From Lachnospiraceae bacterium (lineage in GTDB: Bacteria; Bacillota; Clostridia; Lachnospirales; Lachnospiraceae), in contig JAFSXN010000037.1 in assembly GCA_017444015.1 (NCBI GenBank), forward strand, positions 1-52,162: a stretch of 52,162 nucleotides of DNA. Reading direction: 5' to 3'. The notes under the pieces are model-generated. The model was given only the letters and a program-made list of their open reading frames with translations, was not told the DNA's origin and ran no database searches. Within the stretch, counting starts at the first letter, position 1. The number at the start of each line of letters is the position of its first letter. The translations under genes and the position numbers were made by a program. Of this stretch, positions 9,125 to 18,802 are shown piece by piece.

Positions 9125-10201
9125 TTACGCGCTTTCATTCATCTTCGTCAGCTTCGCCGCCTGATCCGCGGCGATGCAGGCATCAACGATCTCCTGGATA
9201 TCCCCGTTCATAACCTTATCCAGCTTATATAACGTCAGATTGATCCTGTGATCGGTCACTCTCCCCTGCGGGAAATTATAGGTCCTGATCTTTTCCGAGC
9301 GGTCCCCGGTCCCGATCTGGCTCTTTCGAAGCTCCGCCTCTGCATCGTGGGCCTTCTGCTGCTCGAGGTCATAGAGCTTGGTACGTAGCAGAGCAAAGGC
9401 CTTTTCCTTGTTCTGGATCTGACTCTTCTCCGTCTGAGAATAGATCACGATACCCGTCGGGTAATGGGTCAGCCGGACCGCCGAATCCGTCGTATTGACA
9501 CACTGCCCGCCGTTTCCGGAGGCACGCATGACGTCGATCCGGATATCCTTCTCATCAATCTCGACATCCACATCCTCCGCCTCCGGCATTACCGCCACCG
9601 AAATGGTCGAGGTATGGATCCGCCCGCCGGATTCCGTCTCGGGCACCCGCTGTACCCTGTGGACGCCGCTTTCGTATTTCATAATGGAATACGCTCCCTG
9701 ACCGGTCAGCATAAAGGTCACGCTCTTCATTCCCCCGATCCCGATCTCGTCCGCTTCAAGCATCTCTACTCTCCAGCGCCTGCTCTCGGCATAGTGCACA
9801 TACATCCGGTAGATCTCCGCCGCAAACAGCGCGGCCTCATCCCCGCCGGCACCTGCGCGGATCTCGACGATCACGTTCTTATCATCGTTGGGATCTTTGG
9901 GAAGCAGCAGGACCTTCAGCCTGTTTTCCAGCTCCTCCACGTTCCTTCGCGCGCCGGCAAGTTCCTCCTTTAAGAGTTCGCGCATCTCCTCGTCCTTCTC
10001 GCTCTCCAGCATTACAAGCGAGTCGTCGATATCCTGCTTATTTTTGCGGTACTCCTTATAGGCCTCAACGATCGGCGCGATCTCGCTCTGCTCCTTCATC
10101 AGCTTCCGAAACCGGATCTGATCGTTTGAGACGCCGGGCTCCGAAAGCTCCCGCATAATGTCCTCATACCGCATGATCAAATCATCTAATTTATCAAACA
10201 T
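9125..10201 (-). CDS. prfA: Peptide chain release factor 1
   Basis: RF1 recognises UAA and UAG stop codons and triggers release of the finished peptide. The 358 residues are full length, with the GGQ hydrolysis motif at 231-233 in the context [16 protein letters not shown] and PET at 187-189 at the position of the PxT stop-codon reading motif ([18 protein letters not shown]). GGAGGC precedes the ATG. It follows prmC, which methylates the GGQ glutamine, in the usual clostridial order. Confidence 0.97.
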   Translation of the reverse strand: MFDKLDDLIMRYEDIMRELSEPGVSNDQIRFRKLMKEQSEIAPIVEAYKEYRKNKQDIDDSLVMLESEKDEEMRELLKEELAGARRNVEELENRLKVLLLPKDPNDDKNVIVEIRAGAGGDEAALFAAEIYRMYVHYAESRRWRVEMLEADEIGIGGMKSVTFMLTGQGAYSIMKYESGVHRVQRVPETESGGRIHTSTISVAVMPEAEDVDVEIDEKDIRIDVMRASGNGGQCVNTTDSAVRLTHYPTGIVIYSQTEKSQIQNKEKAFALLRTKLYDLEQQKAHDAEAELRKSQIGTGDRSEKIRTYNFPQGRVTDHRINLTLYKLDKVMNGDIQEIVDACIAADQAAKLTKMNESA

Positions 10202-10247
10202 CCTATTGCCTCCAAAATCAGAATAAAACGAATTATGGAAAACGCTC

Positions 10248-11114
10248 TCACCGGGCAGGAACCGGAACTCTTGCCGTAACTACCCTGTCATGTCCCGCGT
10301 AATCCTTAAGGACCCGGATCCCCGAATACCCGGCATCCGAAAGAAGTCTGGCAACAGCCTCCCCCTGATCATATCCGATCTCAAGCATCAAAAGCCCGGA
10401 AAGCATCAGGTGCTCCTTCGCGTCCGCGACGATCCTTCGGTAAAATTTCAGTCCATCCTCCCCGCCGTCAAGGGCAGGCAGCGGATCGTACTCTTTAACC
10501 TCCGGCATCAGATTCGTGATCTCCTCTGTCCGGATATAGGGAGGGTTAGAGAGGATCGCGTCAAATTTCTCGCCGGCAGGAAAGGCTTCAAACAGATCGC
10601 TCTCTATGAACCGGACGCTCTCAAAAAGCCCCAGCCGCTTAGCGTTCTTTTCCGCAATCCGAAGGGCCTCCCTTGAGATATCCGAGCAGACTCCCTCGAT
10701 CCCGTTCTTATATTTCATAAGGCTTAAAAGGATACAGCCGCTTCCGGTACAGAGATCCAGAACCTTCATACCGTCATTTAACTCCTTCATCGCCTCTTCT
10801 ACGAGGATTTCCGTATCCGGTCTCGGGATCAGGACATTTTCGTCCACATAGAAATCAAAGCCCATAAAGGACTGTGTATGCGTCAGATGCTGAAGCGGGA
10901 TCCGTTCGGTTCTTTTTTGAACCAGATCCGAGAACTCCTTAAGTTTCTTTTCATCGGTGAGCTCTTTTTCTCCATCGGTATAGAGCCTTGTCCTTTTAAT
11001 CCCGAAAACAAACTCCAAAATAAGGCCGCTCTCGACCTCTGCTTCGCGCTCCCCGATTCCAGCCTTTTTAAGCTCCCTTACCGTTTCATCATACAGCCCC
11101 CGCAGACTAGGCAT
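10248..11114 (-). CDS. prmC: Release factor glutamine methyltransferase
   Basis: PrmC methylates the glutamine of the GGQ motif of RF1 and RF2 using S-adenosylmethionine. From the ATG at 11114 it has 288 residues: an N-terminal helical domain, IPRPDTE near 96-102, SAM-binding [10 protein letters not shown] near 118-127 and the substrate-binding NPPY at 190-193. I prefer this start because AGAAGGA lies just upstream and the N terminus then matches the family; an in-frame ATG at 11183 would add 23 unrelated residues. The start overlaps the yqhQ stop by 8 bases. Confidence 0.93.
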   Translation of the reverse strand: MPSLRGLYDETVRELKKAGIGEREAEVESGLILEFVFGIKRTRLYTDGEKELTDEKKLKEFSDLVQKRTERIPLQHLTHTQSFMGFDFYVDENVLIPRPDTEILVEEAMKELNDGMKVLDLCTGSGCILLSLMKYKNGIEGVCSDISREALRIAEKNAKRLGLFESVRFIESDLFEAFPAGEKFDAILSNPPYIRTEEITNLMPEVKEYDPLPALDGGEDGLKFYRRIVADAKEHLMLSGLLMLEIGYDQGEAVARLLSDAGYSGIRVLKDYAGHDRVVTARVPVPAR

Positions 11115-12123
11115 AATAATCCTTCTCTTCCTCATAGGGGATCTCTGTCCCGAATTCCGAAAGCAGATATGCTCTCCAGTCAAAGACCGCTTCGACAGAA
11201 GCGATGGCGACCTCGATCATAGAAGCGTCCGGCTCCCTTGTCGTCAGTCTTTGCAGGCCCATTCCCGGCGCCGAGATGATCTTTACGAAAATATTGTCGC
11301 TCCTTCCCGCAAGCCGGATGATCTCGTACGAAATACCCGCGATCACGGGAATCAGAAGAATCCGGATCGCAACCCTAAGTAGCGGCTCCTCTACCCGGAT
11401 GAACATAAACAGAATCACACTGACAAATACCACCAAAAACATAAAGCTGGTCCCGCAGCGCTTATGCTGCCTCGAGGCCTGCAGGACATTTTCGACAGTC
11501 AGCGCGTTCCCTGTTTCGATACAGTTGATACATTTATGCTCGGCCCCATGATACATAAAGGTACGCTTGATATCGTTCATAAGCGAGATCAGAAGCAGAT
11601 AGCCGATAAAGATCAAAATCCGAAGCAGCCCCTCCGCCGCGGCGATCACGGTCTCTGAAACGATCCATCGCCGCAAAATCGTTGAGAGAAAATAGGGAAG
11701 CAGCATAAAGATCGCAACCGCAAGTACCACGGAAAGAGCGATCGTAAAGCCCGTCACAACCTTTTCCGTATTCTCTCCGAACAGCCGGTCCAAAAGCCCC
11801 TTTCTCTGATGCTTCTTTGTCCGGACATCCTCCTCCTCATAAAAGGAGGCAGAGTAATTCAGGGTCCTGATCCCGATGATCATCGAGTCTATAAAGGCAA
11901 AAACTCCCCGGACAAAGGGGAGTCTTCCGATCCTGTTCTTCGGCCCGAAGGACTCATACTCCTCGATGGAAATATTGATCTCCTGCTCAGGCGTACGAAC
12001 GGCAACGGCGTAACGATCCTTGTTTTTCATCATAACGCCCTCGATCACCGCCTGACCGCCGATTCCGCTGTAGCGCGTCTGACACGCTTTTGTTTTTTCT
12101 TTCCTGATCCGTCTTTTTTTCAT
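11107..12123 (-). CDS. yqhQ: DUF1385 membrane protein (YqhQ)
   Basis: A 338-residue member of DUF1385, the family of Bacillus subtilis YqhQ, with unknown biochemical function. Signatures are GGQAVIEGVMM at 22-32, FVRGVFAFIDS near 70-80, YHGAEHK at 191-197 and the C-terminal DASMIEVAIASVEAV. Four or five membrane segments are visible (about 120-150, 160-182, 212-235, 240-265). The N terminus is very basic. A terminator-like hairpin ends only about 10 bases before the start and the RBS is weak (AGAG), so expression may depend on readthrough from rpmE. The position between rpmE and prmC is conserved in clostridia. Confidence 0.88.
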   Translation of the reverse strand: MKKRRIRKEKTKACQTRYSGIGGQAVIEGVMMKNKDRYAVAVRTPEQEINISIEEYESFGPKNRIGRLPFVRGVFAFIDSMIIGIRTLNYSASFYEEEDVRTKKHQRKGLLDRLFGENTEKVVTGFTIALSVVLAVAIFMLLPYFLSTILRRWIVSETVIAAAEGLLRILIFIGYLLLISLMNDIKRTFMYHGAEHKCINCIETGNALTVENVLQASRQHKRCGTSFMFLVVFVSVILFMFIRVEEPLLRVAIRILLIPVIAGISYEIIRLAGRSDNIFVKIISAPGMGLQRLTTREPDASMIEVAIASVEAVFDWRAYLLSEFGTEIPYEEEKDYYA

Positions 12124-12130
12124 AGTATTC

Positions 12131-12165
12131 TCTGGAAAAAGAAAAGGCTTGCGTCAGCAAACCTT
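12131..12165 (-). terminator. Intrinsic terminator between rpmE and yqhQ
   Basis: Read on the minus strand, AAGGTTTGC and GCAAGCCTT pair around TGAC (12144-12165; one G-U pair), followed by TTCTTTTTCC. It lies directly after the rpmE stop and before the yqhQ start, so it may set the ratio of L31 to the downstream genes. Confidence 0.75.
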
Positions 12166-12179
12166 CTCGTCTTTGTTCC

Positions 12180-12386
12180 TTATTTGCTTTCAACACCGTA
12201 CTTCCTGTTGAACTTCTCAATCCGGCCGTCCATTCTCGCCGATTTCTGCTGGCCGGTATAGAACGAATGACATTTCGAACAGATTTCAACGTGTATTTCA
12301 GGCTTTGTGGAACCTACTACAAAGGTATTGCCGCAGTTACAGGTAACGGTCGCCTGGTGATAATTCGGATGGATTCCCTCTCTCAT
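12180..12386 (-). CDS. rpmE: 50S ribosomal protein L31 (zinc-binding type)
   Basis: L31 is a small protein of the large subunit that bridges to the 30S head. The 68 residues carry zinc ligands Cys16, Cys18, Cys36 and Cys39 (CNC and CSKC), so this is the zinc form. Length is typical. An excellent RBS (AGAGGTGA) precedes the ATG and a promoter lies about 75 bases upstream. A terminator follows the stop codon. Confidence 0.96.
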   Translation of the reverse strand: MREGIHPNYHQATVTCNCGNTFVVGSTKPEIHVEICSKCHSFYTGQQKSARMDGRIEKFNRKYGVESK

Positions 12387-12460
12387 TTTTCTTTCACCTC
12401 TCTATCTCAAATCCATTATTTTTATACGATTTGTCTTTCCGAAAACAAAACAGCTTTTGT

Positions 12461-12489
12461 ATTGTAGCATAACCGGTTATGATGCGCAA
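12461..12489 (-). promoter_or_regulatory. Promoter of rpmE, with a palindrome in its spacer
   Basis: On the minus strand TTGCGC (12484-12489), a 17-base spacer and TACAAT (12461-12466) with TG one base before it form an extended -10 sigma-A promoter. The spacer holds the perfect 14-bp palindrome CATAACCGGTTATG (12468-12481), a possible operator. Confidence 0.65.
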
Positions 12490-12561
12490 GAGCTTTTTTC
12501 AGATTCAGAAAAACCTGGATTTACGGCCTGGATTTACGGAACCCAGAAAGCCTGAAACCGA

Positions 12562-15057
12562 TCAGTAGGTATCCTTCAGGGTCCGGATCACCAGCTGCTG
12601 CTCAAGCTCCGTCCCGTTCTGGATCTCCGGCGTACCGGGAATCAGATAGCGGATATCCGACTTCTTCAGGGTGATCGTCTTTTCCCGCTTAGAGGTCAGA
12701 TGGAAGTAGTTCTCGGAAAAGATCGCGTCGGCTCCGATCAGATCCAGTTCCACAAACGCAGCGAAGCCTCCGGACATCATCCGGATCACGTATTCATCCA
12801 CTAACTCTATGACGGAATAGGAAATAGAGGAGTTGTCAAGACGAAGCCTCTTATAAGGAACAAAGATCTCGATCTCCGTCGAAACGACCACATCCTCATC
12901 ATCGATAAAGACAGCCTCCGCAAAGACCCTGTCCTCGATCCCGTCGATAAAGGCGGCATAATCGATCGAGCAGACCAGCTCCACACTTCCCGGTTGTAAT
13001 TCAACTTCATATTCCATCTCGTGCAGAAGTCTGAAGTCAAACGTCTGAAGACTCAGCTTGACTCTGCGCAATTCGATATCCCTTGTCTCGTTCTGAATAT
13101 AGACGGAAACAACGCTGCCCTCGCGCATAATCGAGCCGGCAATCGGCGCGAAGAAATTCTTTGCCATATACTGGAGGGCTTTATATCTCCCGAAATAGTC
13201 GATACTGGACCAGGAGGCCACCGGCCAGCAGTCATTGAGCTGCCAGTAGAGCGCGCCCATGCATCTCCCCCGGTTTCTTCGCATATGCTCGACCCCGAAT
13301 TTGATGGCGATAGCCTGTAAGATCTGTGACAGATACAGCAGACTGTCAAAATCCTTCGGGAAGAGGAAGTTCTGTGACAGATAGTACAGAATCTTTCCGT
13401 TGGCATCCTCGTTTTTCTGGTGGCTCTCCATGACCTCGGAGAAAATATTCCGATCCTCCGGTCTCGTAAAGGTCTTGATGGTCTTCAGGCTCGGGAAGGA
13501 CTGGAACCCGAATTCCGAGCAAAAGCGCATATAATGCTCCCGATAGGCTGTAAAGGGCTCCTGTTTATGCCAGACCCCCCAGTAATGCCTGTCGCCCCGG
13601 TTATCGTCATCCGGATCGTCAAAGCCTCCGCCCGAGGAGGGCGACGACGGCCAGTAAAAGGTAGACCTGGCGTATTTCTGAACGATCTCCGGAATGATCC
13701 TCTCAAAGATCTCGACATAATCCGCCCTAAGCTCTGCGGAATGATCCATAAAGCCATCCCAGTGATCCCAGGCGGATTCGATCTCGTTATTCCCGCAGAA
13801 CAGTCCGAGACAGGCGTGATGTCTGAGCCTCTTGACATTGTCGATCACCTCGGCGGTGATATTATTCTTAAAATCCGTCGTCAGTTCGTAGAGATTACAG
13901 GCGAACATGAAATCCTGCCAGACAATGAGCCCGTATTCATCGCACAGCTCGTAAAAGGTATCGCTGGGATAATAGCCCCCGCCCCAGACGCGGATCGTAT
14001 TAAAATTACATTTTTTCGCGGCCCTTAATAAATAGGAAATCTTTTCCTTTGTAATAAAGGAGTAGATCGTATCCTCGGGGATGTAATTCGCGCCCATAGC
14101 AAAGATCTTGGTATTATTTACCTTCAGGCAGAATTCACTGCCGTATTCATCCCGCTCTCTGGAAACCGTGATCTCGCGGAGACCGATCCGATAGGTCTTC
14201 TGATCCCACTGATTCCCGTTCATATCCAGAGCGTATACGCTGACCGTATACAGAGGCTGGTCGCCGAAGCCGTTGGGCCACCAGAGCTTCGGGCTTTCGA
14301 TCTCAATCTCGATCGTCGAATGGCCGTCGATCAGGGTATTCGTCACCGCGGAGGGAACGCCGTCGGGAGTCACAAGCTCCGCCTGGATGATATAGGTATC
14401 CGGCCGGATCAGCTCCGCGTCGACATTAATCTCCAAAATGACCTTTTTCTTTTCATGGTGCTGGATGATCTCCACCTCATCCAACTTGATCAGGCTGTAC
14501 CCGATCAGGTCTATGCTCCGCCAGATCCCGCAGTCCGGCAGCTGAGCTCCCCAGTCCCAGCCGAACATACAATGGGCCTTTCTTAAGTACTGATTTCCCT
14601 TCATACAGCCCACCGGCGTATAATGGATCTCCTTATGCAGTCCGGGCCTCACATTCTCGATATAGTTGATCGGAGACTCGATCTCAAGCGTAATGGTATT
14701 GCCCTGCTCCCTGAGATAATCCCTGACATTAAAATAATAGGTCCGATGCATATTATCGGTCCGTCCGATGAGCATATCGTTGATATAGATCCGGGAAATG
14801 GTATCAACGCCCTTCAGGCAGAGATAGATCCTCTCCTGTGTCATCAGATCAGGGTCTACATCAAAGCCCCGGGTAAAATAAAAATCACTTCGAAAAATCT
14901 CCCTGGCCGCGTATTCATTCGTCCCGAAATAAGGATCCTGCATCCGATGCTGCATCAAAAGCGCAGACAAAACAGAGCCCGGAATCTTGCCCTCGACATA
15001 AGCCTCCGAACCCTTTTCATTGATCAGCCACCTTCCGTTTAACGTCTGATAGATCAT
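12562..15057 (-). CDS. Beta-mannosidase (glycoside hydrolase family 2)
   Basis: An 831-residue cytosolic GH2 enzyme, no signal peptide, releasing mannose from the non-reducing end of beta-mannosides. Domains in order: N-terminal beta-sandwich (1-180, with FGWDWGAQLPDCGIWR at 165-180), Ig-like domain (190-295), TIM barrel (from about 300) and C-terminal sandwich domains. RVWGGGYYP is at 356-364, the acid/base Glu425 is in CGNNE (421-425) and the nucleophile Glu515 is in RFCSEFGFQ. Length fits the family. GGGGTGA precedes the ATG. It stands alone between rpmE and a divergent aminotransferase, with no transporter nearby. Intracellular location suggests it acts on imported manno-oligosaccharides. 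Confidence 0.93.
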   Translation of the reverse strand: MIYQTLNGRWLINEKGSEAYVEGKIPGSVLSALLMQHRMQDPYFGTNEYAAREIFRSDFYFTRGFDVDPDLMTQERIYLCLKGVDTISRIYINDMLIGRTDNMHRTYYFNVRDYLREQGNTITLEIESPINYIENVRPGLHKEIHYTPVGCMKGNQYLRKAHCMFGWDWGAQLPDCGIWRSIDLIGYSLIKLDEVEIIQHHEKKKVILEINVDAELIRPDTYIIQAELVTPDGVPSAVTNTLIDGHSTIEIEIESPKLWWPNGFGDQPLYTVSVYALDMNGNQWDQKTYRIGLREITVSRERDEYGSEFCLKVNNTKIFAMGANYIPEDTIYSFITKEKISYLLRAAKKCNFNTIRVWGGGYYPSDTFYELCDEYGLIVWQDFMFACNLYELTTDFKNNITAEVIDNVKRLRHHACLGLFCGNNEIESAWDHWDGFMDHSAELRADYVEIFERIIPEIVQKYARSTFYWPSSPSSGGGFDDPDDDNRGDRHYWGVWHKQEPFTAYREHYMRFCSEFGFQSFPSLKTIKTFTRPEDRNIFSEVMESHQKNEDANGKILYYLSQNFLFPKDFDSLLYLSQILQAIAIKFGVEHMRRNRGRCMGALYWQLNDCWPVASWSSIDYFGRYKALQYMAKNFFAPIAGSIMREGSVVSVYIQNETRDIELRRVKLSLQTFDFRLLHEMEYEVELQPGSVELVCSIDYAAFIDGIEDRVFAEAVFIDDEDVVVSTEIEIFVPYKRLRLDNSSISYSVIELVDEYVIRMMSGGFAAFVELDLIGADAIFSENYFHLTSKREKTITLKKSDIRYLIPGTPEIQNGTELEQQLVIRTLKDTY

Positions 15058-15156
15058 ACTCTCACCCCTTTCCTATAGTAATAAAAAAGAATCCTGTTTG
15101 CAATGTATTTTTCGATACAAAACGACAAGTTTTTTTAACGAGGTTTGAATTACGGC

Positions 15157-15185
15157 TTGCATCCACGGATTTTTTATTGTATCCT
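15157..15185 (+). promoter_or_regulatory. Promoter of the aminotransferase-rho unit
   Basis: TTGCAT (15157-15162), 17 bases, TATCCT (15180-15185) in the 288-base divergent region. The leader to the ATG at 15346 would be about 150 bases; I recognise no riboswitch in it. On the other strand a TGTAT/ATACA dyad lies near 15104-15119 before the mannosidase. Confidence 0.5.
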
Positions 15186-15345
15186 AAGAAAAGCAGGGCG
15201 TTCATGAGACGCTGTACTTTCGCTTAATATATCAAAACACAGACAATTGTTGTAGCTTTAGCATATCTGCCGATGTTTGCCTGATTTCCCTGAAATAACG
15301 AAAGAGATAAAAACAATATACAGAATAGCTGTGAGGAGAATTGTT

Positions 15346-16629
15346 ATGAAAGCTTACAAGGACATGGACAAAAACGAACTTCTGGCTCTGAAGGAGGAGC
15401 TGTCAGGCGCTTATGAAGCGGTCAAGAGAAAAGGGCTGAGCCTCAATATGGCAAGAGGAAAGCCCTCGGATGAGCAGTTGGATCTCTCGATGGGGCTGTT
15501 AGATGTCGTCAACTCCGGGATGAAGGTCGTCGCGGCGGACGGGATCGATTGCCGAAACTACGGCGAGATGGACGGGATCTATGAGGCAAAAAAGCTGCTC
15601 GCGGATATGGTCGGACTTCCTCCGGAGAATATGATCGTCTGCGGAAGCTCCTCGCTTTCGATCATGTATGATACCGTGTCCCACGCCTATGCCCTGGGAG
15701 TCAACGGCAATACGCCCTGGTGCAAGCAGGAGAAGGTAAAATTCCTCTGCCCCGTTCCCGGCTATGACAGGCACTTTGCCATAACCGAGAGCTTTGGGAT
15801 CGAAATGATCAACATCCCGTTATATCAGGATGGTCCCGATATGAAGCTGGTAAAGGAGTACGTGGAAACAGATCCCGCCGTGAAGGGGATCTGGTGTGTG
15901 CCCAAATACTCCAATCCCACCGGCTGTACCTACTCGGACGAGGTTGTAAGAGCCTTTGCCGCGCTGAAGCCTGCTGCCCCGGATTTCAGGATCTTCTGGG
16001 ATAACGCCTACGCGATCCATGATCTCTACGATAACGGCGGGGATCAGCTGCTAAATATCATGGACGAATGCAAAAAGGCCGGAAACGAGAATCTGGCGTT
16101 TGTCTTCTGCTCGACCAGCAAGGTGACCTTCGCCGGCGGCGGTATCGCCGGTATCGCAAGCTCTCCCGAAAACGCGGAGTGGTTCCGGAAAACCCTTGCG
16201 ATCCGTACGATCGGCTATGACAAGATCAATCAGCTCAGGCATGCTCTTCACTTCGGGGGCATCGAGGGTATGAAGAAGCGTATGGCAGAGCACGCGGCGA
16301 TCATCCGCCCCAAGTTCGAGGCAGTCTATGAGTGCTTCGACAGAGAGCTTGCAGGGCTGGAAATCGGTACATGGACAAAACCAAACGGTGGTTATTTTAT
16401 TTCCTTTGACGCACTGGAGGGCTGCGCGAAGAACATCGTGGCAAAATGCAAGGAGGCCGGTATGGTCACAACCGGAGCCGGAGCGACCTTCCCGTATAAA
16501 AAGGATCCCAAGGACCAGAATATCCGGATTGCGCCGACCTTCCCTTCGCTTCAGGATATTAAAACAGCAGCGGAGCTCTTTGCGCTTTGTGTCAAGCTCT
16601 GCAGCGTAGAAAAGCTCTTGGAAGAATAG
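15346..16629 (+). CDS. Class I/II PLP-dependent aminotransferase (aspartate aminotransferase-like)
   Basis: A 427-residue fold-type I PLP enzyme of the Asp_aminotransf subgroup common in clostridia, probably aspartate or a related amino-acid transaminase. SNPTG is at 189-193, FWDNAY at 217-222 includes the Asp that contacts the pyridine nitrogen, and STSKVTFAGGG carries the PLP lysine Lys259. I chose the ATG at 15346 because GAGGAG lies upstream; the longer frame from 15277 adds residues unlike the family. Rho follows after 29 bases on the same strand. Substrate specificity cannot be read from the sequence. Confidence 0.88.
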   Translation: MKAYKDMDKNELLALKEELSGAYEAVKRKGLSLNMARGKPSDEQLDLSMGLLDVVNSGMKVVAADGIDCRNYGEMDGIYEAKKLLADMVGLPPENMIVCGSSSLSIMYDTVSHAYALGVNGNTPWCKQEKVKFLCPVPGYDRHFAITESFGIEMINIPLYQDGPDMKLVKEYVETDPAVKGIWCVPKYSNPTGCTYSDEVVRAFAALKPAAPDFRIFWDNAYAIHDLYDNGGDQLLNIMDECKKAGNENLAFVFCSTSKVTFAGGGIAGIASSPENAEWFRKTLAIRTIGYDKINQLRHALHFGGIEGMKKRMAEHAAIIRPKFEAVYECFDRELAGLEIGTWTKPNGGYFISFDALEGCAKNIVAKCKEAGMVTTGAGATFPYKKDPKDQNIRIAPTFPSLQDIKTAAELFALCVKLCSVEKLLEE

Positions 16630-16658
16630 TTTGCTTATAAAATCAAAGAGAGGAAAGA

Positions 16659-18110
16659 ATGGAACGAGAAAAATACGAATCTCTCAGTCTAGCTGCTCTG
16701 AGGGATATTGCCAAGGCCAGAAATGTCAAAAATGTCACCTCCACCAAAAAAAGTGATCTGATCGAAACCATGCTCGCCATGGACGAACAGGAGGAAAAGG
16801 CAAAGGCGAGACAGAAAACGGCAGCATCTACGCAAACCTCAACATCTACGTCTACAGTTAGAAAAGAAGAGGAAAAGCCCGCAGAAAAGCCTGCGGAAGC
16901 TCCCGCGCCTGCGGAGGAGGATACTCCCGAAGCCAGGGAAAAGGATGCGGCAAGTGAGCTTTCGGAGGATAAAAAGGTATTGGACAGCGGGATCGAGGTC
17001 GGAGGTATCCTCGAGGTCTTAAGCGACGGCTACGGCTTTATCCGATGTGATAACTATATGCCCGGAGACGACGATGTCTATGTCGCTCCGAGCCAGATCC
17101 GCAGATTCTCATTAAAAACAGGTGATATTGTAACCGGAAATATGAGGATCCGCTCCACGAATGATAAATTCGGGGCTCTTCTCTTCGTCAAGTCGATCAA
17201 TGGCCTGAAGCCTGAAAATACGGCAAAACGGGTCAACTTCGAGGATCTGACGCCGATCTTTCCCGACGAGCGGCTGAAGCTGGAGACCCCGAGAGGCCCG
17301 GTCTCCATGCGGATCATGGATCTGATGTCCCCGGTGGGAAAAGGGCAGAGAGGAATGATCGTTTCTCCCCCCAAGGCCGGAAAAACGACTCTCATCAAGG
17401 ACGTTGCCCGGTCCATCACAACCAATAATCCGGAAATGCATCTGATCATTCTTCTGATCGATGAGCGGCCGGAGGAGGTGACCGATATCAAGGAAGCCAT
17501 CGAAGGTGAGCACGTCGAGGTCATCTACTCGACCTTTGACGAGCTTCCGGAGCATCATAAGCGGGTTTCCGAGATGGTGATCGAGCGGGCGAAGCGACTG
17601 GTGGAATACGGACGGGACGTTACCATCCTGCTTGACAGCATCACAAGGCTGACAAGAGCCTATAACCTGACAGTCCCCCCCAGCGGGCGGACGCTTTCCG
17701 GAGGTCTGGATCCCGCGGCGCTACATATGCCTAAGCGGTTCTTCGGCGCTGCCAGAAATATGCGCGAGGGCGGAAGCCTGACGATCCTTGCGACGGCTTT
17801 AATCGATACCGGAAGCAAGATGGACGACGTAGTCTATGAAGAATTCAAGGGAACCGGTAATATGGAAATGGTTTTGGACCGCAAGCTGTCCGAGCGCCGG
17901 GTATTCCCCGCCATCGATATCCCGAAATCCGGAACCAGAAGAGAAGATCTTCTGCTGACGGAATCCGAACTGGAAGCGACCAATATCATACGAAAGGCAT
18001 TGAACGGACTGAAGGCTGAGGAGGCCGTAGAAAAGATCTTGGATATCTTTGCTCATACCAAGAGCAACCGCGAATTTGTCGAGATCGTTAAGAAGAGATT
18101 TATTGTATAA
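16659..18110 (+). CDS. rho: Transcription termination factor Rho
   Basis: Rho is the hexameric ATP-dependent RNA helicase that ends transcription of untranslated RNA. The 483 residues contain an N-terminal Rho_N SAP-like domain (1-45), a low-complexity charged linker rich in Lys, Glu, Ala, Pro and Thr (46-105), a cold-shock-type RNA-binding domain with GYGFIR at 124-129, and the RecA-like ATPase with Walker [10 protein letters not shown] at 236-244 and [10 protein letters not shown]. Clostridial Rho often carries such a linker. AGAGGAAAG precedes the ATG. In clostridia rho usually precedes rpmE on the same strand; here it is on the opposite strand with two genes between. Confidence 0.97.
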   Translation: MEREKYESLSLAALRDIAKARNVKNVTSTKKSDLIETMLAMDEQEEKAKARQKTAASTQTSTSTSTVRKEEEKPAEKPAEAPAPAEEDTPEAREKDAASELSEDKKVLDSGIEVGGILEVLSDGYGFIRCDNYMPGDDDVYVAPSQIRRFSLKTGDIVTGNMRIRSTNDKFGALLFVKSINGLKPENTAKRVNFEDLTPIFPDERLKLETPRGPVSMRIMDLMSPVGKGQRGMIVSPPKAGKTTLIKDVARSITTNNPEMHLIILLIDERPEEVTDIKEAIEGEHVEVIYSTFDELPEHHKRVSEMVIERAKRLVEYGRDVTILLDSITRLTRAYNLTVPPSGRTLSGGLDPAALHMPKRFFGAARNMREGGSLTILATALIDTGSKMDDVVYEEFKGTGNMEMVLDRKLSERRVFPAIDIPKSGTRREDLLLTESELEATNIIRKALNGLKAEEAVEKILDIFAHTKSNREFVEIVKKRFIV

Positions 18111-18140
18111 GGAATAAGGAATAGGGAAAACGGAAAACGA

Positions 18141-18677
18141 TTACAGCAGCTGCTGCATCAGCGTCTTATAGATCTCGGGACTCTTTTTCTCCCAGTTCCT
18201 GCAGACAGCGATGGCGTTTTCCTCCGAGGGAAGCTGGAGCTTTACGGAAACCAGCTCACTGTTGTTCTCATTGATAAAAAGCTCCGCCGTATAGCTGTCG
18301 GAAAGATTCTTATAATAATTGGACTGTACGGAGGTTTTGTTCCTGAGATCGTATTCCTTTTCCAGAAGATAATCGGTGATCCGCTTTTTGCTTTCCGCCG
18401 TGATCCGGTTTTGAAACTCGGCGAGGGTCCTTTCGCCCTCCTCCGTGATTTCCAGATTGATATGATTCCGCTTCGTCTGAGACCGGATCAGCTCCGTATC
18501 GATCATCTCATTAATGATAAGGTTCAACTCAAAATAATCCACATACCCCTGACCCAGTATAAAATCGCTGATCGACGCCTTGGTCATAAACTGACCGGCG
18601 TTGTCCAGCATATACAGGATCATCAGCTTGCAGCTCGTATACAGTTCTGAATTGGAATCCCGGTTCTTCACAATCAC
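18141..18677 (-). CDS. DUF4364 family winged-helix protein
   Basis: About 178 residues matching DUF4364, with a PadR/winged-helix-like N-terminal half (LMILYMLDNAGQFMTKASI, ITEEGERTLAEF) and a C-terminal domain of unknown role. It is probably a DNA-binding regulator; its targets are unknown. The start is GTG: the GTG at 18677 is only three bases from GAGGG, while the next GTG at 18671 has better spacing and may be the real start. It converges with rho, leaving 30 bases without a visible terminator. A promoter and a long hairpin leader lie upstream. Confidence 0.8.
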   Translation of the reverse strand: MIVKNRDSNSELYTSCKLMILYMLDNAGQFMTKASISDFILGQGYVDYFELNLIINEMIDTELIRSQTKRNHINLEITEEGERTLAEFQNRITAESKKRITDYLLEKEYDLRNKTSVQSNYYKNLSDSYTAELFINENNSELVSVKLQLPSEENAIAVCRNWEKKSPEIYKTLMQQLL

Positions 18678-18714
18678 GTACCCTCAAACACTTTTTTTAG
18701 TAAACGGATCTATT

Positions 18715-18781
18715 GATTAAGGCGTCAAAAGTCACATGGCACAAAGTGCCATGGTGAATTTGCACTTTTGACGTCTTAATC
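18715..18781 (-). ncRNA. Long two-tier hairpin, candidate structured leader of the DUF4364 gene
   Basis: Outer arms at 18715-18732 and 18764-18781 pair over 18 positions with a single G-U. Inside, TCAC-ATGGCAC (18732-18742) pairs with GTGCCAT and GTGA (18746-18757) around an AAA loop with one bulged G. It lies between a strong leftward promoter (18803-18831) and the DUF4364 start, so it should be transcribed in the 5' leader. There is no T run for a classical terminator. It could be a cis-regulatory RNA, an operator-like dyad, or a 67-bp MITE with 18-bp terminal repeats. Confidence 0.6.
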
Positions 18782-18802
18782 ATTTATTCGCTTCTATGGC
18801 AT

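Noticed and set aside
13420-14028. 202-codon plus-strand frame inside the beta-mannosidase gene
   Set aside because: It is antisense to catalytic parts of a clear GH2 enzyme, with no domain similarity.
15058-15345. Possible riboswitch in the long aminotransferase leader
   Set aside because: Only a weak GCGT/ACGC dyad is visible; no conserved riboswitch motif could be recognised.
18141-18165. GCAGCAGCTGCTGC-like palindrome between rho and DUF4364 as a shared terminator
   Set aside because: It lies within the last codons of DUF4364 (Leu/Gln run) and has no adjacent T tract.
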